64,000 nt of DNA from Rhodanobacteraceae bacterium (lineage in GTDB: Bacteria > Pseudomonadota > Gammaproteobacteria > Xanthomonadales > SZUA-5). The translations under genes were made by a program, and so were the position numbers. The stretch lies in the NCBI GenBank assembly GCA_024234055.1, contig JACKOW010000006.1:186001-250000 (forward strand), read 5' to 3'. The notes under the pieces were generated by a model. The model ran no database searches. It had not been told where the DNA came from and saw nothing but the letters and a program-made list of their open reading frames with translations. Every line of letters starts with the position of its first letter. Position 1 is the first letter of the stretch. Positions 9,901 through 16,264 of this stretch are shown here, piece after piece.

Positions 9901-11481
9901 GATTCGATGAACGCCATCGCCGGCACGCCGACCCCGGACAACCAGACCGCAGTGGCTGGCGACGGCGCTGATCTGGTCAACCCGGATCTGGACAACCTGT
10001 TCGACACGGTCGCCGCCGACGAGCGCTATTCCTTCGTCTTCGACGGCGTCGCCCAGTCGCTGGACCACGCTCTGGTCAACGCTGCCGTGCTGTCGGCCAC
10101 GACCGCTCCGCGCATCGAGCATGCCCGCATCAACGCCGGTTTCCCGGAAGTGGATCGCAATGACCCGATGACCGCACGACGGCTCTCGGATCATGATCCG
10201 CTGGTGGTCTACCTGACGCCCAACGGCTTCGTGCCGATCGACATCGCTATCGACAAGGTGGTCAACGGTGATCCGGTCACCGCCGGCACCCAGATCGACT
10301 ACACCATCGAAGTCGAGAATTTTGGCCCGCAGGCGGCACTCAACTCGGTCTGGAGCGACACCCTGCCGGCCGGAACGCGTTTCGTCTCGCTGAGCAGCGT
10401 CGCTGGCTGGACCTGCACCACCCCGGCCGTCGGTGCTACCGGCACGGTCAGCTGCAGCAACCCGAGCGTGGCCGTGGGCAGCTCGGTCTTCACGCTGGTG
10501 ATCAGCGTCGATGCCAATGTCGCCGCCGGCAGCGTGATCAGCAACAACGCCAGCGTCAGCACCGGTTCGCCGGACACCAATCCGATGAACAACTCGAGCA
10601 CGGCGCAGTTCACCGTGGTGGCCGAATCGGATATGTCGATCACGCTGACCGACGCCCCGGATCCAGTGACGGCAGGTACCAATCTGACCTACACGGCCGT
10701 CGTCACCAACGGCGGCCCGTCCGATGCCACGGGTGTCACCATCACCCTGCCGGTTCCCGCCAACACCAGCTTCGTCTCCGGCTCCGTGTCGGGTGGCGGC
10801 AGTTGCTCGGGTGCGCCGGTGGTGTGCACGGTCAGCGGCAGCATTGCGCCCATGGGTTCGCGTACGGCGACCATCACCCTGCTGGTGTCGGCTTCAGCAG
10901 CCAATGGCAGCAGCATCAGCGCCACGGCCAGCGTGGCCACGGCGTCGATCGACAACAACGGGGCCAACGACAGCGCCAGTACCACCACGCTGGTGGCCGC
11001 CGATGCCAACCTGGACCTCAGCCTCAGCGCCTCCGCGCTGGAAGTGCTGATCAATGAGCCCGTGACCTTCACCGCGGTCAGTCTGAACCTCGGCCCGTCC
11101 GACGCCCAGAATCTGTCGATCACGATGACCCTGACGCCGGACTTCCGCTACAGCGCGCATACGGCAACCGGCGCGACCTGCACCACGCCTCAGGTGGGCA
11201 CCAGCGGTTCGGTCACCTGTACCTGGGCCGGCGCCACGGCACCGAATGTCTCGCGTACCTTGCAGGTGGTGGCCTACAGCAACAACCAGGGTGCCACGGC
11301 GGTGAATGCCAGCACGGTGTCGGATACCTCCGATCCGGTGACCGCCAACAACGTCGGCAATGTCAGCGTCCAGGTGGGCTTCGCGGTCGAGGCCATTCCG
11401 ACGATGAACGCCTACGGCCTGATCCTGCTGGGTCTGATGCTGGGCCTGATCGGCTTCGTCGCGGTGCGCCGCAACAGCTGA
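6937..11481 (+). CDS. ExeM/NucH-type extracellular nuclease with IPTL-like sorting tail
   Basis: This 1514-aa protein has a signal peptide (MFRILLCGLLLAGFSNAASA). Domains in order: two lamin-tail (LTD)-like domains at about 24-180 and 199-355; a Calx-beta domain at about 370-480; an ExeM-type linker/OB-like region at about 490-750; and an endonuclease/exonuclease/phosphatase domain at about 755-1092. The nuclease motifs are SYNLQRF (758), VEVEN, GDFNAFEF, SLDHAL and SDHDPLVVYL (1085). Three DUF11 repeats follow at about 1102, 1231 and 1358. The C-terminus is IPTMNAYGLILLGLMLG, a hydrophobic stretch, then RRNS, matching IPTL-CTERM exosortase-type tails. ExeM/NucH enzymes cut extracellular DNA for biofilm release or nutrient use. 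The tail implies transfer to or retention at the cell surface. The two LTD copies are nearly identical in DNA. A hairpin terminator follows. Confidence 0.92.
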   Translation: MFRILLCGLLLAGFSNAASAQATDLIISEYVEGSSNNKALEFYNGTGASIDLAAGQYQVEYYFNGSSSVGLTIPLTGTVASDDVYVLANSSAVAAVTSVADQTAGGGWYNGDDAIVLRKGGAAGPIVDVIGQVGFDPGSEWGTGLVSTQDNTIVRNANVCAGDTNPSDVFDPAPEWSGFALDTFSGLGAHTANCSGATDLFVSEYIEGSSNNKALEFYNGTGASIDLAAGQYQVEYYFNGSSSVGLTIPLTGTVASDDVYVLANSSAVAAVTSVADQTAGGSWYNGDDAIVLRKGGAAGPIVDVIGQVGFDPGTEWGTGLVSTQDNTIVRLPAVCAGDTIETDAFDPAVEWNGFAQDTFTNLGSHTATCLGGGGISLNIDDVSQIETDGATTTFSFTVSLSAPAGAGGVTFDIATADDTATIANNDYVARSLNGQTIAAGNSTYTFDVTVNGDTTVEADETFFVNVSNVVGATVGDGQGLGTILNDDVVLTPIHDIQGAGASSPIVGSSVTTRGIVTGRKSNGFFMQEPDATVDADPLTSEGIFVFTSSAPPAAAAVGNLVQVTATVVEFVPGSDPFQPPLTELSSPTVVQISAGNPLPAPIALTTTFPDPAGAFDQLEAVEGMRVSVASLTVNAATAGNVNETNATGSNNGVFHGVVTGVPRSLREPGIQPPDPTPAGTIPPIPRWDGNPELIRVDSDGLTGQPQLTVAVGQTVSNLVGPLDYGFRRYTILPDNSPTASGPNGSVAVSAPLPTEVTVASYNLQRFFDDVNDPAISEPVLTATAYANRLNKASLGIRNELQTPDIVGVVEVENLSTLQALAAKINSDAVASAQPDPMYVAYLIEGNDVGGIDVGFLVKTAPVNGPLPRVTVNAVVQELAGTLFVNPDTSTTLLNDRPPLRLDAVVNNATGQTYPLTVIVNHLRSLSGATDTAVGPNGWATDGERIRAKRQAQAEDLAVLVQNRQAANPNEQIVLIGDFNAFEFNDGLGDSMNAIAGTPTPDNQTAVAGDGADLVNPDLDNLFDTVAADERYSFVFDGVAQSLDHALVNAAVLSATTAPRIEHARINAGFPEVDRNDPMTARRLSDHDPLVVYLTPNGFVPIDIAIDKVVNGDPVTAGTQIDYTIEVENFGPQAALNSVWSDTLPAGTRFVSLSSVAGWTCTTPAVGATGTVSCSNPSVAVGSSVFTLVISVDANVAAGSVISNNASVSTGSPDTNPMNNSSTAQFTVVAESDMSITLTDAPDPVTAGTNLTYTAVVTNGGPSDATGVTITLPVPANTSFVSGSVSGGGSCSGAPVVCTVSGSIAPMGSRTATITLLVSASAANGSSISATASVATASIDNNGANDSASTTTLVAADANLDLSLSASALEVLINEPVTFTAVSLNLGPSDAQNLSITMTLTPDFRYSAHTATGATCTTPQVGTSGSVTCTWAGATAPNVSRTLQVVAYSNNQGATAVNASTVSDTSDPVTANNVGNVSVQVGFAVEAIPTMNAYGLILLGLMLGLIGFVAVRRNS

Positions 11482-11546
11482 GCCCTGACCTTGCGGTGGA
11501 AGCCCTGCGCCAGCCGGGATTCCACCGATCAAGTCTGAGATGAACT

Positions 11547-11578
11547 GGAAAGGGGTGGCCATGTGCCACCCCTTTTCC
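11547..11578 (+). terminator. rho-independent terminator after the nuclease gene
   Basis: An 11-13 bp stem (GGAAAGGGGTGGC pairing with GCCACCCCTTTTCC, one bulged T) closes a 5-nt loop (CATGT). It lies 66 bp after the nuclease stop and is followed by CGTTG rather than a long T run, so termination strength is uncertain. Confidence 0.75.
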
Positions 11579-11650
11579 GTTGCGCCGATGACAGCGTCAC
11601 GCTGACATCGAGGCTGGCATGCTCTTCCCATCGCATTGGGACACCACGCC

Positions 11651-12334
11651 ATGTCTGATTCCTCCACATTGCTGCGCAGCGACTTCAGCCTTCGTGAAGT
11701 CGTCGATACCCGAGTGTTGCCGGAAGTGGGTTCGCCCAGTCCGGGCGTGACCCGGCGAATGATCGAGCGCATCGGCGACGAGGTGGCCCGCGCCACCTCG
11801 ATCGTCCGCTACGCTCCCGGTTCGAATTTCGCCGAACACCGCCACGAACTCGGCGAAGAATTCCTGGTGCTTGCCGGCGTGTTCGCCGACGAGTACGGCC
11901 GTTACCCGGCCGGCACCTATGTGCGCAATCCACCGGGATCTGCCCACTCGCCACGCACCGACGAGGGCTGCCTGCTGTTCGTGAAGCTCCGGCAGATGGC
12001 GCCTGATGACCAGACCCGCGTGGTCGTCGATACCCGCGGCGCCGCCTGGCGCCAGGGTCTGGTGCCAGGATTGCAGGTGCTGCCGCTGGGTGGATACCAG
12101 AACGAAAGCACGGCGTTGGTGCGCTGGGCGCCCGGCACCGTATTCCAGCCGCACACACACTTTGGCGGCGAGGAGATCCTGGTGCTGGAAGGCGTGTTCG
12201 AGGACGAGTACGGTCGCTATCCCGCCGGCAGCTGGATGCGCAGCCCACACGGCAGCCACCACGCGCCCTTCAGCCGCGAGGGCGCGCTGATCTGGGTCAA
12301 GGTTGGTCATCTGCCGATCGCCGCTGAAAGCTGA
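11651..12334 (+). CDS. double cupin protein (ChrR-like cupin type)
   Basis: This 227-aa cytoplasmic protein has two homologous cupin domains. The first (about residues 50-115) carries HRHELGEEFLVLAGVFADEY with a later His in GSAHSP. The second (about 158-222) carries HTHFGGEEILVLEGVFEDEY with a later His in GSHHAP. The paired H-x-H, E and H ligands are intact in both, so each copy can bind a metal. The family is related to the C-terminal cupin of anti-sigma factor ChrR, but the zinc-binding anti-sigma N-terminal domain is absent, so it is more likely a stand-alone metal-dependent enzyme or sensor. The ATG at 11651 is preferred to the upstream TTG. It is not obviously in an operon. Confidence 0.85.
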   Translation: MSDSSTLLRSDFSLREVVDTRVLPEVGSPSPGVTRRMIERIGDEVARATSIVRYAPGSNFAEHRHELGEEFLVLAGVFADEYGRYPAGTYVRNPPGSAHSPRTDEGCLLFVKLRQMAPDDQTRVVVDTRGAAWRQGLVPGLQVLPLGGYQNESTALVRWAPGTVFQPHTHFGGEEILVLEGVFEDEYGRYPAGSWMRSPHGSHHAPFSREGALIWVKVGHLPIAAES

Positions 12335-12436
12335 TGGCGGCGGTGCAGGTCTGGTAGGACAGTCGGTGGCCTGACGGTGCGCGTGTGATGCATGGGGCAG
12401 GGAGCCCCGAGTTTCCCGTGTAGGCTGCCCTGATCG

Positions 12437-12463
12437 TGCCCTCGTGCCCTCGTGCCATTGCGA
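12437..12463. repeat. short GTGCCCTC octamer repeat
   Basis: GTGCCCTC occurs twice in tandem, followed by GTGCC, in the 147-bp gap before the flavoprotein gene. The same 8-nt unit builds the arms at 39561-39660 and follows the GAGTCCC array at 5460. Here it stands alone without an inverted partner. Confidence 0.6.
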
Positions 12464-12481
12464 AGTGCTCAGGAGTAGCCC

Positions 12482-13923
12482 ATGACCATCCAGGAAGTCG
12501 ACGTCGCCATCATCGGCACCGGCTCGGCCGGCATGACCGCCTATCGCAGTGCCCGCGAGCACACCGAGTCGGTGCTGCTGATTGAAGGCGCCGAGTACGG
12601 AACCACCTGCGCGCGCGTGGGCTGCATGCCCAGCAAGCTGCTGATCGCTGCCGCAGACGCCGCCCACCACATTGCAGCGGCGCCGGGTTTCGGTGTGCGC
12701 GGTGGCGCGCTGCAGGTGGACGGCGCGGCGGTGATGCAGCGCGTCCGATCCGAGCGCAACCGCTTTGTCGGCTTCGTGACCGAAGCCGTCGAAGCCTGGC
12801 CGCAGGCGCATCGGCGCATCGGCAGGGTGCGTTTCGCAGACGCTCACACGCTGGAGTTCGACGATGGCGAACGCATTCGGGCGCGGCGCATCGTGATCGC
12901 CTGCGGCTCGCAGTTCGATCGTGCCGCAGGATTGGCGGGTCGATCTGGGTGACCGCCTGATCACCAATGACGATGCGTTTGCCTGGCAAACGCTGCCGGA
13001 CTCGGTGGCGGTCGTGGGTGCTGGCGTGATTGCGCTGGAACTGGGCCAGGCCCTCCATCGCCTGGGCGTGCGCGTGCGCGTATTCGATCGCGGTGGACGA
13101 TTTGGCGGGTTGAGCGACCCCGAGGTGATAACCGCCGCACGCCGGGTGCTGGCCGAGGATTTTCCGTTGACCACCGGTGCTGTCATCGAACGCGCCACGC
13201 GCGCGGGCGATGGTGTCCGCATCGACTATCAGCACCAGGGCACCGCGCACAGCGAGCATTACGACTTTCTGCTGGCGGCCCTGGGCCGTGCCCCGAATGC
13301 TGGCGCACTTGAATCTGGGCGTCACCGGCCTGCCGCTGGATCCTCGCGGTGTGCCAATCAGTGACCCCAGCACTGGACAGATCGGCGACAGCCATGTGTT
13401 CATTGCCGGTGATGCCTCGGCCCGGCGCATGCTGCTGCATGAAGCAGCCGATGAAGGCCGCATCGCCGGCGACAACGCCGGGCGCTATCCCGACGTGCGC
13501 GAACACCCGCGCCGCACCGGTCTGGCCGTGGCCTTCACCGACCCGCAGATCGCGGTCGCTGGTGCCAGTCATGCCGAGTTGCTGGCCTCGGGACGCAGTT
13601 TCGAAATCGCCGAGCTGGATTTCTCGGATCAGGGTCGCAGCCGGGTCATGCGCCGCAATCGCGGACTGTTGCGCGTCTACGGCGAGCATCACAGCGATCT
13701 CTTCCTGGGCGCCGAGATGATCGCCCCCGACGCCGAACATCTGGCGCATCTGCTGGCATGGGCAGTGCACGCAAGGATGACGGTTCAGCAGATGCTCGAT
13801 GCACCCTTCTATCACCCGGTGATCGAGGAAGGCGTGCGTACCGCCCTGCGTCACCTGCAGCGCCAGCTGCGCATGGGCCCGCCGCCGGTCCCGCATTGCA
13901 TGGACTGCGGCCCGGGGGCTTGA
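12482..13923 (+). pseudogene. dihydrolipoyl dehydrogenase-like flavoprotein, two frameshifts
   Basis: Read through two one-base insertions this is a 479-aa class I pyridine nucleotide-disulfide oxidoreductase. The first part has the FAD motif (AIIGTGSAGMTAYRSA) and redox disulfide (TTCARVGCMPSKLL). The middle part has the NAD-binding GAGVIALELG. The last has the second FAD motif (HVFIAGDASA) and the C-terminal HPVIEEGVRTAL, whose His-Glu pair is the catalytic base. The frame shifts at about 12920 (dropping one C gives FD-VPQDWRVDL) and at about 13299 (dropping one G gives APN-LAHLNLGVTG). Enzymes of this type oxidise dihydrolipoamide or reduce related disulfides with NAD. All motifs are intact, so the breaks are either recent or sequencing errors. 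Confidence 0.85.
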
Positions 13924-13941
13924 GCTCGCCGGCTTCATCCG

Positions 13942-14012
13942 GTGGGAGCGGGCTTTGCCCGCGAACTCTGATCGGGTAAGCCAGCAGATCGCGGGCAGAG
14001 CCCGCTCCCACA
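13942..14012. repeat. inverted pair of family B repeats, likely bidirectional terminator
   Basis: GTGGGAGCGGGCTTTGCCCG (13942-) and its inverted partner (ending at 14012, CGGGCAGAGCCCGCTCCCAC) face each other in the gap between two convergent genes. They could form a stem of more than 20 bp. The right copy ends one base before the stop codon of the AraC-type gene, so it could end transcripts from both sides. Confidence 0.75.
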
Positions 14013-14013
14013 G

Positions 14014-14898
14014 TCAATGGCCCTGACGGCTTTGCGCAACATCCGCCAGCAGCTGCCTGCGCCACGCGCCCGGGGCCACTCCCATGCGCGACTTGAAGGC
14101 GCGGTTGAAAGCGATGGCGCTGCCATAGCCCACCTGTTCGGCGATCTGCGCCAGGCTGTGATCGCGCTGCAGCAGGTCCTGAGCCACGGCCATGCGCCAT
14201 GCGGCCAGATAATCAAGCGGGGTTTGCCCGACCAGTTCCCTGAAGGCCTGGGCAAAGCGCGTGCGCGACATGTGCGCACGCGCCGCGAGTGACTCCAGTC
14301 CATGGGCTTCCTGCGGCGCCTCGTGCATGGCGATCAGGGCATGGCGCAGCTGCGGATGCGCCAGACCGGCGAGCATGCCGTCCTGCACCCGACCTTGTTG
14401 CATCAGTTCCCGCAGCAGTTGAATCAGCAGCACCTCGAACAGGCGATCGACGGCGATGCGTCCGCCGCAACGGCCGCCGAAGGCTTCGTCCACCAGCAGG
14501 TCCAGGGTCGCCGAGATCGCTTCGTGCTCGCGCAGCGGCAGTGCCAGAACCGCCGGCAAGGCGCGCACCAGCGGATTGTCGTCGCCGCCGCCGAAATGGG
14601 TGCTGGCGCACACCATGTCGGCGCCTGCTTGGGCATCACTGACGAAGCGATGGGCGACAGCCCGGGGGTAGAACAACAGCGTGGGCTCGGTGATCGTCAT
14701 CGGTGGCAGATTGCCGTGCAGCACCTCTACCTCGCCAGCGCGGATGACATGCAGATGCCCGACTCCGGCCGTGGCCCCGATATCGTTGATGCCGCACAGC
14801 GGGCCGGCGTGAAACAGGCTGGTGCGCAGGCTGAAGCGTCGCAGCAGCGCATCAAGCCGGTCGGGTGGGGTGCTGGGTGTCATGGTGGTCTGGCTCAT
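14014..14898 (-). CDS. AraC family transcriptional regulator (cupin-type sensor)
   Basis: A 294-aa protein if it starts at ATG 14898; ATGs at 14883 and 14937 are alternatives, none with a strong ribosome site. The N-terminal two thirds match the AraC-binding-like cupin (PF12852 type: FHAGPLCGINDIG, HLHVIRAGEVEV). The C-terminal part has two helix-turn-helix motifs (LESLAARAHMSRTRFAQAF and LAQIAEQVGYGSAIAFNRAF). It is divergent from the AhpD-like gene at 15242, and regulators of this subfamily commonly sit beside and control carboxymuconolactone decarboxylase/AhpD-like or oxidoreductase genes. The palindrome at 15132 in the shared gap is a candidate operator. A family D repeat overlaps the upstream end. 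Confidence 0.88.
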   Translation of the reverse strand: MSQTTMTPSTPPDRLDALLRRFSLRTSLFHAGPLCGINDIGATAGVGHLHVIRAGEVEVLHGNLPPMTITEPTLLFYPRAVAHRFVSDAQAGADMVCASTHFGGGDDNPLVRALPAVLALPLREHEAISATLDLLVDEAFGGRCGGRIAVDRLFEVLLIQLLRELMQQGRVQDGMLAGLAHPQLRHALIAMHEAPQEAHGLESLAARAHMSRTRFAQAFRELVGQTPLDYLAAWRMAVAQDLLQRDHSLAQIAEQVGYGSAIAFNRAFKSRMGVAPGAWRRQLLADVAQSRQGH

Positions 14899-14932
14899 GA
14901 GAATCAGGGCTGGGGGCATGGGCTCGCGCGGC

Positions 14933-15014
14933 GTCATTGCGAGGAGCGCAGCGACGAAGCAATCCAGGACCTCGCCCAGATCATCCGGATTGCTTCGCTG
15001 CGCTTTCCATGAAC
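14933..15014. repeat. family D inverted repeat (REP-like)
   Basis: The left arm contains CATTGCGAGGAGCGCAGCGA followed by CGAAGCAATCCA, and the right arm is the inverted GGATTGCTTCGCTGCGCTTT, ending CCATGAAC. Similar pairs lie at 41163-41246 and a partial one at 53568-53600. This sequence type is widespread in many bacterial genomes as a hairpin-forming intergenic repeat. It lies in the divergent promoter region of the AraC-type regulator. Confidence 0.8.
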
Positions 15015-15131
15015 TGCTGTCGGGTTGAGCCGTATCGCCATTGGGGAGGGCGCCGCGCTGCGGCGCCGCCTTGCCGAAAGATCAACAGCGGCCGCGCAGG
15101 CGCGCGTCCCTCCACAAGAGCGCTTCGGCAC

Positions 15132-15147
15132 TCATGATTAATCATGA
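15132..15147. promoter_or_regulatory. perfect 16-bp palindrome, candidate operator
   Basis: TCATGATTAATCATGA is a perfect palindrome in an AT-rich patch of an otherwise GC-rich gap. It lies 95 bp before the ATG of the AhpD-like gene and about 235 bp before the AraC-type start. A partial repeat of the half-site (CTAATGATAA) follows at 15151-15160. Its position suggests binding of a dimeric regulator, either the neighbouring AraC-type protein or another factor. This is inference from symmetry and position. Confidence 0.5.
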
Positions 15148-15241
15148 GGCACTAATGATAACCCCAAGTGCCGTCCAGCTGCCTATCGTTTGCCCTGTGC
15201 CGGCACTCGCCGAGCCACTGACCCCAAACAGGAGCAAGACC

Positions 15242-15787
15242 ATGAGCACGATTGCACCGATCAACCCGCAGACCGCGGACGCCAACACCACCAAGACCCT
15301 CGAAGCCGTACGGGCCAAGCTGGGCCTGGTGCCCAACATGGTGCTGACGCTGGCGCACTCGCCCACCGCCCTCGGTGGTTATCTGCAATTCTCCGGCGCC
15401 CTGGCTGGCGGCAAGCTCTCAGGCAGACGCCGCGAAGCCATCGCCATCGCCGTGGCCCAGTCGAACAGCTGCGGCTACTGCTTGTCGGCCCACACGGCCA
15501 TCGGTCAGGGCCTGGGCTTGTCGAGCAGCGATATCGCCGATGCCCGTCGTGGTCGGGCGGCAGATCCGGCAGACGCCGCCCTGGTAACGCTGGCCCAGCG
15601 CATCGTCGCCACTCAAGGTCATCCCAGCGCCTCCGACATCGCTGCCTTCCGCGCCGCCGGCTTCAGCGATGGCGAATTGCTGGAAGTCATCGCCAATGTG
15701 GCGCTGAACATCTACACCAACTACGTCAACCACATCGCCGGCACCGAGATCGATTTCCCGGTGCAGTCGCTGGAACTGGCGGCCTGA
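15242..15787 (+). CDS. carboxymuconolactone decarboxylase / AhpD-like protein
   Basis: A 181-aa all-helical protein starting at ATG 15242 behind AGGAG. It carries the AhpD active-site signature SNSCGYCLSAH with Cys77, Cys80 and His84. In AhpD-like proteins this CxxC pair is redox active and reduces peroxides or disulfides. This subfamily ('carboxymuconolactone decarboxylase family, peroxidase-related') is usually a stress enzyme rather than a true decarboxylase. The divergent AraC-type regulator and the palindrome in between suggest inducible expression. The natural substrate is unknown. Confidence 0.9.
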   Translation: MSTIAPINPQTADANTTKTLEAVRAKLGLVPNMVLTLAHSPTALGGYLQFSGALAGGKLSGRRREAIAIAVAQSNSCGYCLSAHTAIGQGLGLSSSDIADARRGRAADPADAALVTLAQRIVATQGHPSASDIAAFRAAGFSDGELLEVIANVALNIYTNYVNHIAGTEIDFPVQSLELAA

Positions 15788-15857
15788 AGTCGTTCAGTCG
15801 AGGCGGGCTGCGGCCCGCTTCGGTTTCGCAACAAAGGTCACGGTCACCGCAGCCTTC

Positions 15858-15970
15858 GTAGAGCGGAGCTTGCTCCGCTGCTCTGGCTGGGCTTGGGCTT
15901 TTTTCATCCTGCCGCGGAAAGCCGCACACCTTGCCGAGCAAGCTCGGCACTACAAGAGCCTCGTACACCG
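15858..15970. repeat. family G palindromic repeat
   Basis: It begins GTAGAGCGGAGCTTGCTCCG, a self-complementary hairpin, runs through a T-rich stretch, and ends with a second hairpin GCCGAGCAAGCTCGGCACTA followed by CAAGAGCC. A diverged second copy is at 46543-46672. It fills most of the 234-bp gap between two convergent genes. Confidence 0.75.
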
Positions 15971-16021
15971 TCGCCCTCATACACCGCAGCTGTCCGTGAT
16001 CAGCGATGCGGCCAAACCTGG

Positions 16022-16264
16022 CTACGGATTGCCCAGCTTGCGTCCCACCGGGCACTGCCCGCGGGCGCCGCAGCCGGCGCAGGCGCCGGTGGGTGTGGCG
16101 GCGGCGCGCTGCAGGCCCGGGATCAGAGCCTGCATTCTGCCTCGGCGGCAACGGCTTGCGAGGGCGGCCACGGCGTTCTGGCGCAGAGAGGCCGGCGTCA
16201 GATGCCAGACGCTGTACACGGCGGCAGCGGCGACGATCACACCCACGAGCAGGTGCTCGATCAT
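16022..16264 (-). CDS. small Cys-rich membrane protein of the Feo locus (DUF6587/FeoB-associated type)
   Basis: This 80-aa protein starts at ATG 16264, which shares one base with the feoB stop (TGATG), so it is translationally coupled. An N-terminal membrane segment (HLLVGVIVAAAAVYSVW) precedes a basic helix. The C-terminal end contains CAGCGARGQC (three Cys in ten residues), with a further Cys in the basic helix (SRCRRGR). Small Cys-rich membrane proteins at the end of feo operons are thought to assist or regulate FeoB, possibly by sensing iron or an Fe-S cluster. It stands in the position of FeoC but is not homologous in sequence. A longer frame to 16459 exists but would lie inside feoB and is not used. 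Confidence 0.78.
   Translation of the reverse strand: MIEHLLVGVIVAAAAVYSVWHLTPASLRQNAVAALASRCRRGRMQALIPGLQRAAATPTGACAGCGARGQCPVGRKLGNP

Noticed and set aside
11636..11650. TTG start five codons upstream for the cupin gene
   Set aside because: The ATG at 11651 starts the typical MSDSS N-terminus, and the upstream codons have no better ribosome site.
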